From assembly GCA_028583405.1 (NCBI GenBank), contig CM053246.1:29630709-29694708 (forward strand): a stretch of DNA of 64,000 nucleotides. The letters run 5' to 3'. The stretch is from Pogonophryne albipinna (lineage: Eukaryota; Chordata; Actinopteri; Perciformes; Artedidraconidae). The translations under genes were made by a program, and so were the position numbers. How positions within the stretch are numbered: position 1 is the stretch's first letter; each line of letters starts with the position of its first letter. The notes beneath the pieces were generated by a model, which ran no database searches, had not been told where the DNA came from, and saw only the letters and a program-made list of their open reading frames with translations. Positions 39,101 through 52,600 of this stretch are shown piece by piece.

Positions 39101-41965
39101 CCAAAAACAACACTTCTTGTAAATATGTTTGGCGCTGCAACACATTTCCACACACTGTGGTTAATATCAGGGCAATGCCGTTATCAATTACACAGTCAAC
39201 AATGACCACGTACCGAACACTGTGCATGAACCCAATAAGGATCAACCTTGCATTGGCCCAGGTCCTGTCACAGACTGGTCATTTTTGCATCAGTGTGCAC
39301 TGTGCAGTGTGATGGAGCCTCGTCCATCAGTTAAGAGCCAGCTCTGCCTGCTGCGGGGCTTGGCTCTTTCAAGATCAATGCTTCAAATAAATCAGGGACA
39401 CACTTCAAAGACTTATGTCGCAATGTGCATTTGTGTGTGTGCGTGCGTGTGTGTATACCTACCTCTAGACTGCAGTAGATCCGTCTCCTTCAGGGAACAG
39501 TCGATATCAATCTGAAGTTTTCTGTTCAGACTCCGCAACCGAGTCATCTCTTCAGGCTGCAGCCGGCAAAAACACACAACCCAGTTCAATTAGAATACAT
39601 TTGGGGAGTAAAAAACAACCAAATATTCCCCATCTCTCCTTTCGAACTTTGTCTTACTCGTAGGAAATTGTTTCAAACATTAGTTTGTATGATTGGTATG
39701 GCAATTTCTCTGGACTTTTCTTCACCTTAAATGAAGTTTTTAAATGGCAAGTAAAGCTTGATTTTTTATTCTAATTCTGCCTTTTAAAAAACACACATGA
39801 CTTAGTCCAGTCTAAAATATTCCAAAGACTGAACTAATTATAGTTTCCAGCCTCTTGTTGTACCTTATCTTATGTGATCATGTCAAATAGCACCAAAAGG
39901 TTTGTGTTGAATAAGACTTACTCTGGGTATAAGACTGGTGGAGTTGACTCTTCGAAAGCGCCTTTGAAGCGTGTCATATTCCATGTTGTTGACATCGGCC
40001 TTCAGGTTTTCTAGTTTCTGCTTCTCCATGAGCAGCTCCTTCATTAGACGCTCCATCCTGGCACGTTGGTGGAGGAGGAGAGCTGGGGGGGACACAACAA
40101 ACACAACATTCTTGAAATTGGAAAATAATAGAAAATATATTTCATATAAAACCTTTTTTCTCACTTAAGGGCATTGTAAATACTCCATGTGAAAATAAAA
40201 GCAACCCTCACATTGATATACAGGGGCTGAATAAACTAGTAAACACATTGTGTGAAAAAAAAAACGAAAAAGGCAGCAACACTGACAAATTGTTGGCCAA
40301 CTCGCATGTTGACTTCCAGAGAAGTCCAAAAGCACATCCAATGTAAACACTGGCAGAAGGTCAAACACTTGCAGCGCAACGGATAGTAAGACAAACAGGA
40401 AACCCTTACCTTGTGTGTAGGCATAGTCATCGGAGCCTGAGCTTGAACGTCGGGGCATGTGCTGAAACTGACTGACTATGTTGCCTGGCAGAGCGGAGAT
40501 GGGCAGGATGGGTGCAGGGGCAGCGTTGTGCTCCCCTTGGTCTACTATGTTGAGAAGAGACTCTGCTTCGGCAACAGGAGGCGAGCTGAGCGGCCTCTGG
40601 GGCTGGCCCCCTGGGGACACTTGGATTTTTAAGGTGTATGCAGACTGGCCTGGCTGAGGAGAGGAGGCAGGCCGGGGTCTTGCAGGGCCTTGATGCTGTA
40701 GGTACATCCCAGGATGGAAGGCTGCTTGGCCTGAAGGTCCAATCATAGTGATGCCCCTTGAAGGGGAGCTGGGCGAGGGGCTGGTGGCCATGTAATGTGC
40801 TCCCTGGGGGTGGGGGGTGTGCACAGGTGAGTTGCTGCGAGGTCGCGGCCCCTCCATGTTAATCTCTATCTGGTTCTTGAGGGGGGTTATTGTGTGGTAG
40901 GGCCTATATACCGCTTGCTGTTGCTGGGAATGTTGCTGGTGATGAAAGGGCATGCTGGGAACGGTTGGGGAGCTAATGGGAAGGAAGACATATTGCTGGT
41001 GCTGGGGTTGCGGGTGGGGCTGTTGTTGGGGCTGTTGTTGGGGCTGGACTTGATGCTGAGGGGAGCTGTAAGGTGAGCCGTATGTGGGAGTACTATAGGG
41101 AGACTGCTGATGCTGATGCTGATACACTGGCGCCCCCGACGAGGACCAGGGGGCCGGCTGTGGGCTCTGGGAGGGTGAGGGTCGGATATACAGGGTGGCA
41201 TTGTTGTTGTTACAATAGTGCCCAGGGGGGATCTGCAGGGCCTGTGGGATATTGGGTATACTTTGAGGAATTGTGACTGTTATCGGGTTCATAGTGTAGC
41301 GTGGGACAGGGGTGTATGTGGGAGACATGCCCTGCATTGTGGGCGGAGGAGTGGGAGTGCTAGCCGAACGGCTTTGATCGTTCATGAAGAAGGGATTGTA
41401 TCCTGGGGAGGGGGCCATAGTGGCGGGGGCTGACAGTGGCTCAGGGTAGCTGGGTCGCTGCGGTTCGATATGACTGTCACTGGTGCTGTGCACAAGAGAG
41501 CGCCCTACTCCTGCTGCCCCTCCATTTGTGTTGCTTGCATCTGAGCCCGGGTATCCAGGGCTAATGTGCAGCATGTGATTTCGATTCAGTAGGCCCTCAT
41601 CTGGACTGTGATGGAACTCTCCATACAGGTATCTGTTACTCTCCTGAGCCAGCAGATGGCAGCAAAGATCCAGGTTATTGTTGTTCTGAGAAGGCAACAG
41701 TGAACAATGTCAGTTATGCAGTGCAGATCAGTCATAAGGAAACATCATAAGGTATACTATTATTAGTGCAAACACAGGAAGATATTGTTCTACGGACAAC
41801 ATAAATGTCCAAATAGCTTTTTCTGAGCATGTGCATGAAAAAGGTGTGCAATTGTGTGTTTACCTGCAGCAGGCACTGTGACACTACCCCCTCTGGGATC
41901 TCTGGGAAACGCTGCTTGAGGTCCTGCAGGATGTGGTAGTCCAGCTGAGAGCCTCCCTGCGCCAT
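36127..41965 (-). CDS. tab3: TGF-beta-activated kinase 1 binding protein 3
   Basis: Adaptor that links K63-linked polyubiquitin to the TAK1 kinase in NF-kappaB and MAPK signalling (cytoplasm). Exons: 41965-41864, 41685-40410, 40082-39922, 39556-39463, 36814-36731, 36269-36127; 619 residues, shorter than human TAB3 (about 712). Residues about 8-51 are the ubiquitin-binding CUE domain ([31 protein letters not shown]). A long Pro/Ser/Gln-rich middle includes Gln/His runs. A coiled coil near 460-540 ([31 protein letters not shown]) precedes the TAK1-binding part ([13 protein letters not shown]). The C-terminal NZF zinc finger has [17 protein letters not shown] and ends EQCEMPRYT, which marks TAB3 rather than TAB2 (which I recall ending MPRHF). 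The linker before NZF is shorter than in human. Confidence 0.95.
36815..39462 (-). other. tab3: tab3 intron 4 (largest intron)
   Basis: Besides the hAT element it holds AT-rich DNA and a (GT)n tract near 39430-39455. No further exon was identified, although human TAB3 encodes extra linker residues at about this place. Confidence 0.5.
37114..37915. mobile_element. Non-autonomous hAT (Charlie-like) element, 802 bp
   Basis: Flanked by the exact 8-bp duplication TCTTAGAC at 37106-37113 and 37916-37923. Terminal inverted repeats CAGTGGTTCCCAACCT (left) and CAGGGGTTCCCAACCT (right, complement) match at 15 of 16 positions and are the hAT-Charlie type end. Subterminal G/C-rich blocks sit at both ends. 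Short minus-strand frames (37523-37314, 37698-37474) may be a transposase relic, but no domain is recognisable. It lies in tab3 intron 4. Confidence 0.85.
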
Positions 41966-43020
41966 CCTGAGCCAGCACAGAGTCAACGAGCCCAGAGCTG
42001 CAAACGCTGAAACAACCGATCGCCGCTCATCCCCTGAATGTATAGAAATGATTAAAAAAAAAACTGAAGACAGAACTCAAATGGCGTGGGAGCGCTCTCA
42101 ATAATCCCATCAGCACTGTTGGCCTGCCAAATGCCTGTCAGGCTGTCACACACCCAAATGTGTCAGCAGTAATTACAGCGAACACATAAACTGAGTTGTT
42201 TTAGTGGGCATGTCCACCTGAAACAGAAATACCCACGAAGAGAGGTGAAACAACCCGATTCAAACACACGAACGCAGAGAAAACACGCCGGTGTCACTGT
42301 CACTCGTTCAAATCAGCACATGATTGCTAGCAAGGTGCCTGTCAGTCTGTTGTTGTTTGTTTAACCATACTGTTGCACCGAGCAACGACGACATACCAGT
42401 GCTAGCTAGCAGGCTAGTTATCAGTATCTGTTAGCTTCCGTGCACCACTCAAACAAACAACCGCACCTGTGTGCAGTGTGGCTACGACAGGAAATCAACA
42501 ATCCAGTGACATTGTCCGATGTTACCCGCCACTAAGCCAGCAGCACACTCCCCGAAACAAGTCACCTGTTTAAACGAGATAACTCGTATATTTCACTGCC
42601 TGCCAGCTAACATTGCTAATGCTAACCTTAGCTTGGTGCTGTTGGCTGGTCAGCTGTCACAAGCCTGGGTGTTGATGGATTATCTAGCTAACCATGCTAA
42701 AGGCAGCGAGCGTTAGCCACTGAATGCTATATAAAAACTCACCATGTGTTAGGAGTCTCCTTCATGTCTCGGACCATAGCTGAGTCCTGTGGAGAGCTGT
42801 GATGTTTCTGAAATGTTACGCCAAGATTTGTCAATAATTTGTTTTGACAAAACAACTTATAGTTTCACATTCCAACGTCAGGCCGCTGCCGCTGGGCTGC
42901 TGTCTATCTATCGCGATAATGTCAGATTTCCCGGACCAGGAAGTTGTTCAAATCGGCTGGATCGACGCTGTCGCTACTGCGCATGTCTGCAAGCAGTGCG
43001 TCTCTGATGATAATGTGGCA
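41966..43020 (-). promoter_or_regulatory. tab3: tab3 5' UTR, intron and promoter
   Basis: On the minus strand a GTGAGT donor at about 42742 ends a probable non-coding exon starting around 42900. An NRF1-like half site TGCGCA occurs at about 42978-42983. The 0.8 kb between this exon and the ATG is intron-like. Promoter position is inferred. Confidence 0.4.
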
Positions 43021-43695
43021 GAACTTAAACCTTGTACTATTTTCTACTTCAAAGCAACACATGTTTCCTCGAAAAATGCTCAATTCCTATAGATTTGAAG
43101 TGTTTCCACAAACTGGAACTCTTAAATCTATTCTGCCTATGCCAATTCCCATTGTACATATGTTTAACACATATGAAGATGGTCAGTGTTGGAGAATGAG
43201 GAAGAAAATGTCTGCTAGACCTTTTATTATTATTATTATTATTATGTAATACTTATTAATTAATTATACATTAAATGTTTAGGTTGCTCCTCTTATAAGC
43301 TAAGAGATGTTTTCCTCCAGAGAGAAATTATTCCTGCAAATATTAATTAATCCAACAAACCTTATTCAGCCATATCATAAACTATTATTATTGACCTGAA
43401 ATTAAACCATCATACTCAAAAGCTTTATGATAATTAAAAATCATGCAATTAAAACGTTGGTTCAGTAAAAGTGTTATATAGTCAAATGTTGTTTTACTAA
43501 ATGCTTTTGGAATACTATTATTGCTTCATGTTTAGCATTGTGATACTCCTTTGTATACTGTTGGGCAGTTTGATTTTCAGAATACTAATCCAAAAAAGAT
43601 CATCATATGTTTGTGGGAGAACCACTTAAAAATCCTACTTTACATTACCATTGTTCTCAAAAAGGAGGATGAGCTCTCAATTATAATCCTGAAAG

Positions 43696-43812
<117 letters not shown>

Positions 43813-46634
43813 TATCTCTAATAATATCATGTCATATTTGACATGCTTGTGTGACTCTACAGTCTGCATGAGAAGAGATCAGTCACCTGATCTAAATTCA
43901 TTTTTGCATGACTTGATAATAGTTTGTTGCACGCTGACATGCACTGACCACACTGTAATGTGATCAAATGAACAGAGAGGATGTAGCCATGTGGTAAATA
44001 TCTATTTATCTTATTACCCAGTTCATATTCAGTTGTTCAGGCTACTTTAATAAAAAACAAAAGAGAGAGAGAGTTAACTATAATATATGGAATGTGTATT
44101 AATAAGAGATTAACTAGTACACAACATGTGGTTGTTAACAAAGAGATCTACAAGCACATAATGAAATGCTGCAACAGCAAAGTCAGGATTTTGTCGTCAG
44201 AGGCACTTGTCTGTGTTTTCACTAGGGGGCAGTGAGAGATAATTTAATCCTGCACAAACACTCACACTTAAGACAATAACAGGAAGGAACTTAAAAGGGT
44301 GTCTCTAAAGAAAAATGTACACTATGGTTCAATTTGTTTAACAGTCGAGAGGGCAAATACGCATTTTCCCACATGATTTCTGCAGATTAAGGCAAGGACA
44401 GTAACATGAAAGTCTTAATTATGTAATGCCAGTGCATGTGACCAACAGTTGAGTGCTGCACAATTACAGTATATAGCAATCTTTATTTAGAGATTGTGGT
44501 CATTCATGGATAACGCTGCTGTTAACAGTCTCTCTGGGTTGTCATTAAGCCACTAATTCAAAAGTATGTCTCGCCTATGCCAATGCCTTTTAGCTGAGAG
44601 GGCTGACATTAGGATTTTGAATACTGCACACATAGGAAAGACACAAGGCATTAGACCATTTCAGACCAAATTATATATTTTTTATGTAATCAAACTTTAA
44701 ACGTTTGAAGACAAAAAGGTATTTTCTCTCACTGTGTGCCTTTAAAGTGACTTGTTAAGAGTGTGGTGTGCTCTTTCTACAGGGCACCTGTTCTGTATAG
44801 GGGTTGCTGTTATTTTCTTGTTATTGTCAAAGCTCTGAAATTCTGAAATGTATTCATTACTTGTGAAGTTTAAGAGAGAAACGGCTAAAAACGTTGTGAT
44901 TGTATGCATACAAATACTGAGTGATAGATGCAATAGTTGAATTAACTGGGTGAGATCAGATTTAGACATGAATAAGAAATAGTTTGTATTGCATCAGGCA
45001 GGATTCCACTTGATGAATATGTTAATGAAGTCAAGTCTCTTTGGTAATGCAGTCTGATATTTACTTTTGAAGCTGAGACTGTTCAATAGAGGTGCAGACA
45101 GATGGCATCATGTGTCCAGCGACCACCAGCACATGGTACAGTTTTGACCAGCTGAGCCACTCTACCGAGTTTTCATCAGGGGGGGGTGGACTGTACCACC
45201 ACAAAAAACATTTATAGGGGTGTCAGGGCAGAGCTGCAGCAGCTGAGGCCCGGTCTGACTCAGGTTAGCTGTCCTTACAGTGTTGATAAGTCGCCACAAC
45301 TGTGGTGCTATTTAAAGCCGCCCCTTGTTGTCCCTGATGCCCCGCAGGACTCAGAACAGAGGAGGACGGAGCCCCTTTAGCCCGAGAGTTCAGAGAACAG
45401 ACCCCCACACAATACATGCCTTAATCTGAGCAGGAAGTGTACAGATGACAGGGGGGAACGAGCCCTTCAAAACAATCACAAGTCCATACGGTGCAGATAG
45501 GTAAACCAATTTCATGTTTAATGTTCATATTTAACTTTCAAAAGGCTTTGTTAAGGATTATTAGAAATCAAAGAGTCAAACACATGTCAAATACAACAAC
45601 ATAAATTTGAAGTTCACGCTACCTTACACATACGTTGGCTGGAGGTCTATTTATTTTGTTCAGATTTGTTGAATTGTGTGCATAAGGATGTGTAACTTTT
45701 TGCAAGTGATGAACTTGCAGCTGTCTTCAAGTTATTTCAACAAATTAATCCCAAATCTTTCCCATTTATTTCTCTTCCAATCCTGCTCTGGCTCTCAGAT
45801 TTCACAGCACAGTATTAGCCAAAGCTTCGGCCTTCTTGTTGGGGGGGTTTCCCAAAGCATCACCACCTCCAACTGAACATAGTGAGCATTTCTGACATTT
45901 GTAACCCTCACTGTTTATCTTGACATTTACCTTTAACCATTTAACCATTCTTAAGCAAATCATGTAATACATTGTGCAAAACAAGGTTTTAAGTATAAAG
46001 CAAATTATTATTTAGGCAGTGATGAAAACTATCTGACAGCCTGATCAGAGCGGAGGTGTGCCACTTCTCAAATACATCTCTATAACATTCCTTGAATACT
46101 TGAATGGGGACTTTACCATGGATGTACTTGGTGGGTTTTCTGCATGCAGCCTTTTGGCCAGTGAGTCAGCAGCTGTGCACGGAGCCATTAGAGCAGACAA
46201 AATGTGTCTGCTGCAGACTTTCTATTTACATCCACCCTGTTTTAGAGAACTGCTTTCTCATCTTAGTTCAAGTGAAGACTTAACCATCATAACTCTGAAT
46301 AATGCTGGGGGCCTATATGGATTTTGCTCTGGATGACTAGATGGGCCAAAATAAAAAAAATGGTCATGCAGCTGTGCATGACAACATTATGAGCTCCAAC
46401 CATCCTTGCATAGCAAAGTGACAGCAACATCTAAGGTAGGTGGGAAAAACAAAGGTCAAGCAGGTCTCCCTCTTAACTGATAAGTTGGGCATTTTGGCTC
46501 AGGCCAACATAATGATAATGTCTGTCTGCATTTAGATTGTATCCCAAAGAGACCTGACGAGAAGAGTGTCCAGTTTCTCTTGAGCCAGACAATTCAGAAT
46601 GTATTTTCTTGGTAATACCTTCCTCGTAGAATGA

Positions 46635-46865
46635 GATTTTTTTTTTTTATAATGCACCTTTCAACACAAGGCAATTCAAAGTGCTTTACAAAAATGAAAG
46701 ACATTAAGAAATTGGCATTTAAAAACAGTATTAAAAAGCAAATATAATAAAATAAACATTAAAAAATATATAAACAAGTATATAAAAGTTACAGTGATAT
46801 GAATAGTTCAATTAAAAGCATCGGCAAAAAGAAAAGTCTTCAGCCTTCAGATTTTATTAAGATGA
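46635..46865. repeat. Interspersed repeat with CACCTTTCAACACAAGGCAA core
   Basis: Blocks ATAATGCACCTTTCAACAC, CAAAGTGCTTTACAAAAATG and AAAGTCTTCAGCCTTCAGAT in this order form a widely dispersed teleost repeat related to that at 14570-14770. Confidence 0.5.
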
Positions 46866-47330
46866 AAAATAAATCAGACACACACTTGTAAAAAACATAT
46901 TTGAAACATACATATAAAAAAGGAAATGGGACAGGGAAATGATTAACGGAAGCATGGTAGGTCAATTATAAACAACGGATGTGACACTTACACAAAACTA
47001 TCATTCTAAATGAATCTCTTGGAACTCAACAAACCAATGGAAGTATTGTGATCACTGTAAACATTCTGAGCCGTAGTTTTCATAGTTTACACTTACAAAC
47101 ACACTTTCAAAATCTGCATTATGAAAATATTAAAGCAATATCACAGAAAATAAACAGTCTCAGTACATTATAAACTCATTTACCAGCAACCTGGATAACA
47201 TTCAGTGATTCTATACGATAAATTAACCATTCAAACACAATAACAGGACCGATCATTCTTCGTACAAGATTGCTAGAGATTTTCAAAGTCGATTATTCAC
47301 AGTATTTATGCAGCTGCGAGTGACTGAAAT

Positions 47331-48900
47331 GATATGGACCAGGCCGTGTGTGTGTGCGCGTTCACGAGGCAACAGCTGAAACTTCCAGCAGGCGTGTGCG
47401 GCATTCAGGATCCGGTAGAAAGTAACGGTACTTTTATGGAAACTGCTCGCGGACACGCTGACAGCAGCCAGTGGAGTGTGTGCACGCGGTGGTCGCATCT
47501 CGGATTGTCCTGCGTTTTTACTTCGTGTGGTTTATATCGACACAAAGGATTTCAAGGAAAATTCAAACACAGGAGGACGACAGCAATCGAAAGAGGTAAA
47601 CTCCCATGTTTTACAAATGTAATAAAAACATGGTTTGAAAACGATAAAATAATCTGTTCATCATGATGAGCAAGGTCAAAGATATTAGTCAATTAAAAAA
47701 GTGTCTTTTTAATGGATCATCATAGACTACATCCTAATTAAGTCGGCTCTTGTTGTCAATCAACATGTGTTTGTTAGTTTAGAAACAGTTACAACTCATG
47801 TCCACAATATGTGATCAGGCATTCATAAACAGACAATAAATGCATCTGATAAACAGGTTTAGCTATAATAAGTTAACACATTACTCTGACTGTATATCTC
47901 TCAAACTATTGTCTGGCTCAAATGTACACTGTGCCAGCTGAGTACAGAAATAGAACATCACCCCCCATACCATAAAGTGTGTCCTTTACCTGGATTTTCT
48001 TGAAGTTTAGTGTTGATTTATGTGACATTGTGTCAGTCGAATATTGGAAGAAAAGATTTATGAGACAGCCTATTTTTGTTTTGGTTTATATATATTTTTG
48101 TAGATAGACATAACTAACATAGACATAAAATATGTTCTCATAATCCCAATCTCATTCATACCGTCTGAGTCGGAAATGTGTGCACAAGCAGTTTGAAAAT
48201 GGCAGGTGAGAATCTGAAACTGATTTTGTTTTTTGTTTCCATCAGTCTCTCAACATTTACCTTCTTCTTACTGCTGGGATTAGGAGATCAGAGCAACTAA
48301 ACATTACCATGATTAATAAGAAACCTTACAAACTGAACATTTAGCAAATGAGGAATATGAAATTAGATGTACTGGTTTAGATACACATTTGCATTTATAC
48401 TGTCATTCTCATTCTAAAAACTCTGTCCCATTGGTGAAACAATACACATGCACTTCTTGCCTCTGTGCTTAACCTAAATGAAAGTAAAGTGATATTACTA
48501 TTCGAAATAATGTTGTAAAGCTTGTTAGAAGACTTTTGAGTCACAATGGGGTGGACTTTTTAAGTTGATCACACCCACTTCAATGTTGAGTTAGAAATGA
48601 AAAAAATCAACATGATATGGGAAATATGAGCCAAACCAAGGCACATCATTCTATACTTCCACTTATACTCCATTCAAGACTCAAATCATGACACACTATC
48701 ATCGTCATACATTAATACAAAAGGTATTTGAGGACACAGATGAATGGAAACAGTTTTTAGTGTTGATGACTAACGGCCCAAACAGCTCTGGTTCATCCAG
48801 TTGTCTCTTTGTCTGGCCGTTTATCGAGGGTCTGTGGGGCGACATGTGGGTGCCACCTTGAGCTCTGTCCAACTGACTATCACTCTTCAGAAATAGCCAT
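47331..48900 (+). other. nexn upstream region, possible non-coding exon
   Basis: A GC-richer patch at 47340-47595 ends in AAAGAG followed by GTAAAC, which could be an alternative non-coding first exon. The rest has nothing recognisable. Confidence 0.25.
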
Positions 48901-49087
48901 GATCACATGTCCTGGACCCAAAAGTGGGATATAAATAGAGGTCAAGCTTCTCTCGCACTCTTTCTCAACATACTGGGAAGTGGAGCAGCTTTCTTTGCCC
49001 CTAACTTTGTAGTCAATAAGTGCCTGTTGCACATTTAAATTCAGGCACTTGGAAAATAATATTACAGAACTATAAATTAATTTGAAA
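48901..49087 (+). promoter_or_regulatory. nexn: Candidate nexn muscle promoter and first exon
   Basis: A TATA-type element (TATAAATAG, 48930-48938, also MEF2-like) lies just downstream of an SRF-like CArG variant CCAAAAGTGG (48918-48927) and an E-box (CACATG, 48904-48909). A consensus donor GTAAGT at 49088-49093 would end a non-coding exon of about 130 bp, which could splice to the acceptor before 49596. Spacing and motif set fit a striated-muscle promoter; this is inference. Confidence 0.45.
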
Positions 49088-49641
49088 GTAAGTTCTGGCC
49101 TTTAAAATGGCTGTAAAACCTACTTATGGCTGTAAACAACCTAAGCAGTCTCAATAAAAAAACAAAACCGTGTAGAGCTAAAAAGGTTAACTTGACAAAA
49201 AGAATATGGATCACTGCAAAACGTTCAAAATGAGCAATTTAATCAATAAAGTTGTCACACATTTTTAAAAGAAAGAATATATTTTCTGCCATCCTTTCTT
49301 CCATCTTGAATGGTGCAAAAATGTAGTCACTGAGTACTAATTTAGGTGGAAGCCAATGAATGCTCTTGGTATATCCGCAATGAAATAATAAGCGCAAAGT
49401 AGGGTTTATTAGCCAGCATATTTTACATTTGAAGTTTTTGTAGTATTTTTTTGTATTTTTGCAAAGTGCATAAAAAAGGTATTTAAGAAGACATACATCT
49501 GATAATATTGATATTTCTGAGAAACACTTGTGTAGAGCAGATTGCCAGTGTGTACATAAGGTTTTGTGCATTCACTCTCTTTTTCTGCCCTGCAGGTAAC
49601 ATTTGAACAGTCTGTTTGTCAACTTGTCCTTGTGGTAAAAC

Positions 49642-52600
49642 ATGACTGAGGTGGCGCAGTTCGCGGCTGTGGAAGGCCACGACATGGATGATGTCACAAA
49701 TGAAAGTGAACTCAACATGAGCGATGCAGAAAACAAGGAAGCTGATACAACACATGAGGAAGATGACGTGGTGGTTGATGAAGAAGCGGTGGTTGATGAA
49801 GAAGCGGTGGTTGATGAGGAAGCGGTGATTGATGAAGACGTGGTAGTTGATAAAGACGCGGTGGGTGATGAAGATGACGCATCCGAGGAGAAAAATGAGG
49901 AGACATCGCTCACAGAAGAAAAAGAGCATGACAACATGAATGATGAAGAAATAAATGAGACAGATAAGACACATATAAATGGTGTGGATCACAACAAAAA
50001 CAACACAGCTGAGGAGAAGGAGGAAAGTTCAGAAGCTGTCAATGGAGTAAAACAGGACACAGAGACGAAGGAGGGTGAAGAGTCTGACACAAATGAAGAC
50101 CAGGTTACTTCTGAACTGGCACTTAAAAAACAGGTGAGGGAGGAGTTTAGGAATCATTAAGATTCTTTTTTAATGATGTGATTATTGTCATATAGGTATT
50201 ACCTTTCACACAGATTTACCCCTGCAGCACAAGTAATTGTATCTTTCCTCTCAACTGATAAATCACAGAGACTCCTCCGATCCAGAAAGCCTGTGGCAAG
50301 AACCTATGTGCCGAACCCTAACAAAGAAAAGGGGGAAGTCACGGGCAAATTTGAGGCCATGCAGAAGGCCAGGGAGGAGCGCAGCAGGAAGAGGAACAAG
50401 GACGAGCAGCAGAAGAGGAAGGATCAATACGTCAAGGAGAGAGCGTGGAGCGTCAGGAAGCAGCAGGTCAAAGACAGATAACCCCACTAACCTCCAACCG
50501 TGACCTGCATGGCATGATGAGGCATGACGGGGTGACAAGGCTGCCAGTTTGAGTGAGAACGTACTGATACATCACACACTGTTTCATAGAATTAACCAAT
50601 TCATAATTACGGTGTCATGTTTATTCAACTTTGATTTGTGCTTGACTTCAAAAAGGTAATATAATATTTTATTTTAATGTATCCCTAATAATGTGCACAA
50701 CAACTACTAAAGGACTGATTCTGCCCAATTCTAAATGCATGTCGTGCCACATCGTTAAGCTAGTTGACATTCATTTTAAGTTAATTAACTTCCCCAATGT
50801 TACACATAACAAAAGGGGCGAAACGATAAAAGCATTGGAAAATAAGAACTGAAACAATCAGTTGATGAATCACATTGTCGAATGACACAAACTGAAAGGG
50901 AACTTTTCTAAGTGGACTAAGATGTTTCAAGTTGCATTATGGGTAATGTAGGCTGCAGGTTATGGCAAGAGAGGATGATGCGTAAAGTTCTGCCGTCTCA
51001 ATTTTGCTCCTTTTTCTTTATTACCTGCCCCTCTTCAGGGACAATTTAAATAGAAACCATCATATATCTAGTGTCAGGTTCTCAAATGGAATGGCTTTTC
51101 CCTGTTTCTTTTGTTAATTGACAGCTTTATATTTTTGAGTTTGGACTGCTGGTTGAACAAAGCACAACATTTAAAGATCTGACTATAATCTGGCATTGTA
51201 TGGACTATTCGTTAAACAATAGAAAGATTTGTAAATTATATAAAATAAAAAAATTGTTGGAACTCCGGTTTAAAATGATACACAATGTATTTTTTATTTT
51301 AAGTAATATTTAGCCATTCAAATTTTTTATTTTTTTTAAATGTCATCAGAATAAACAGAAATTCATTAGGAAATATTTTAGAGATTGGGAAGCATGTGGG
51401 AAAATGAAAGTCGAATTTCAGAGATTAATTCTAGGTAAAGACAGTTGGTCTAAGATCGACTGTGGTGAAACAAACAGTGATCTGGTGTTACGAGTGGATT
51501 ACCAGACAGAAAAACCTTCCTGTGTACAAATGTGCCATAGCTGGTCTGGCTTGGGCTCCTGCGCTCATCTCCTGCTGGTGCAACAACACCAAGGACCAAT
51601 CAGAGGCCAACCTGCAGGTCACATGATGCGGTTATTAGCAGGGATTAGGCTCTTCTTCTTGCTGGGACCAGCATGGCTCCTGAGGTTGCAAAGCAGATGA
51701 TCCCAGCTAAACCGTAACGTTCCACAACTCTTCATCTGATCCGCCCACAGATAAAAGAACTGCTCGCTTCCAGTGATGAGGAAGAGGAGGTGAAGCCAGT
51801 AAAGGTAGAAAAGTCCTACGTCCCCAAAATCACAGGTAAGACAGAGAAAGGGAAGGATAATCAGGGAGGAATTAAGGAGGAAGAAGAGGCTGAAGGATTG
51901 TGTTGTGCTCTGTGTAATCCTCAGGTAGTGTGAAGGGGAAGTTTGCAGTCATGGAAAAACAAAGACAAGAGGAAGAAAAGAAGAGGATGGAAGGAGAGAG
52001 GAATAAGAGGGAAACCCAGGACAACATAGAAAAAGCCAAAATAAAGAAAGAACTGGCTAAGAAAGCAGCTGCGGTGAGTAGACCTGGCCTGAATTCCTTG
52101 ACCTGCTGGGAAGTTGGACAACATCTCACACTGCCTTACAGATGAAAATAGTGTATTTGTATCTTTAATGATTCAGGTAATCCTCAGCTGCCACTCAGAT
52201 GAGTTATTTTAACTTAGCTCTTGAGATCTAAACAGTTGGTGGAGCCCGGATATAGGTCTTAAAACATTAGTAGCAATGTTGACATGAGCAGCATGCTAAC
52301 TTGTGGCAAATGTATTATGTTCATTATTATATCTTACTGTGTAAGTCTTGCAGTGAAAAGGATTTGATGTGGCTCAAATTAATAGTTTCAATAAGTCCAG
52401 AACAGATAAGACTTAACTACTTAACTACTATACCTTTAGGCAGTGTGGTTCCTGGGAATGGTTACATAATATCATTGTGCCAGAAAGGCTATTACAGGCA
52501 ATCACCGACTACTTCTTTGCTCTAATGCTACCCAGTACAGCTATAATAAGGCTATATACGTTTAAAGGCTGTGCAAAGACCTGTTGTAACACTGTAGATT

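Noticed and set aside
40236..40409. Extension of the tab3 large exon through 40410 into the intron
   Set aside because: A GTAAGG donor at 40409 with in-frame joining to the coiled-coil exon gives the conserved protein; the read-through is unlike TAB3.
49483..49992. Minus-strand frame with repeated INHRFF
   Set aside because: Antisense to the nexn minisatellite; repetitive by construction.
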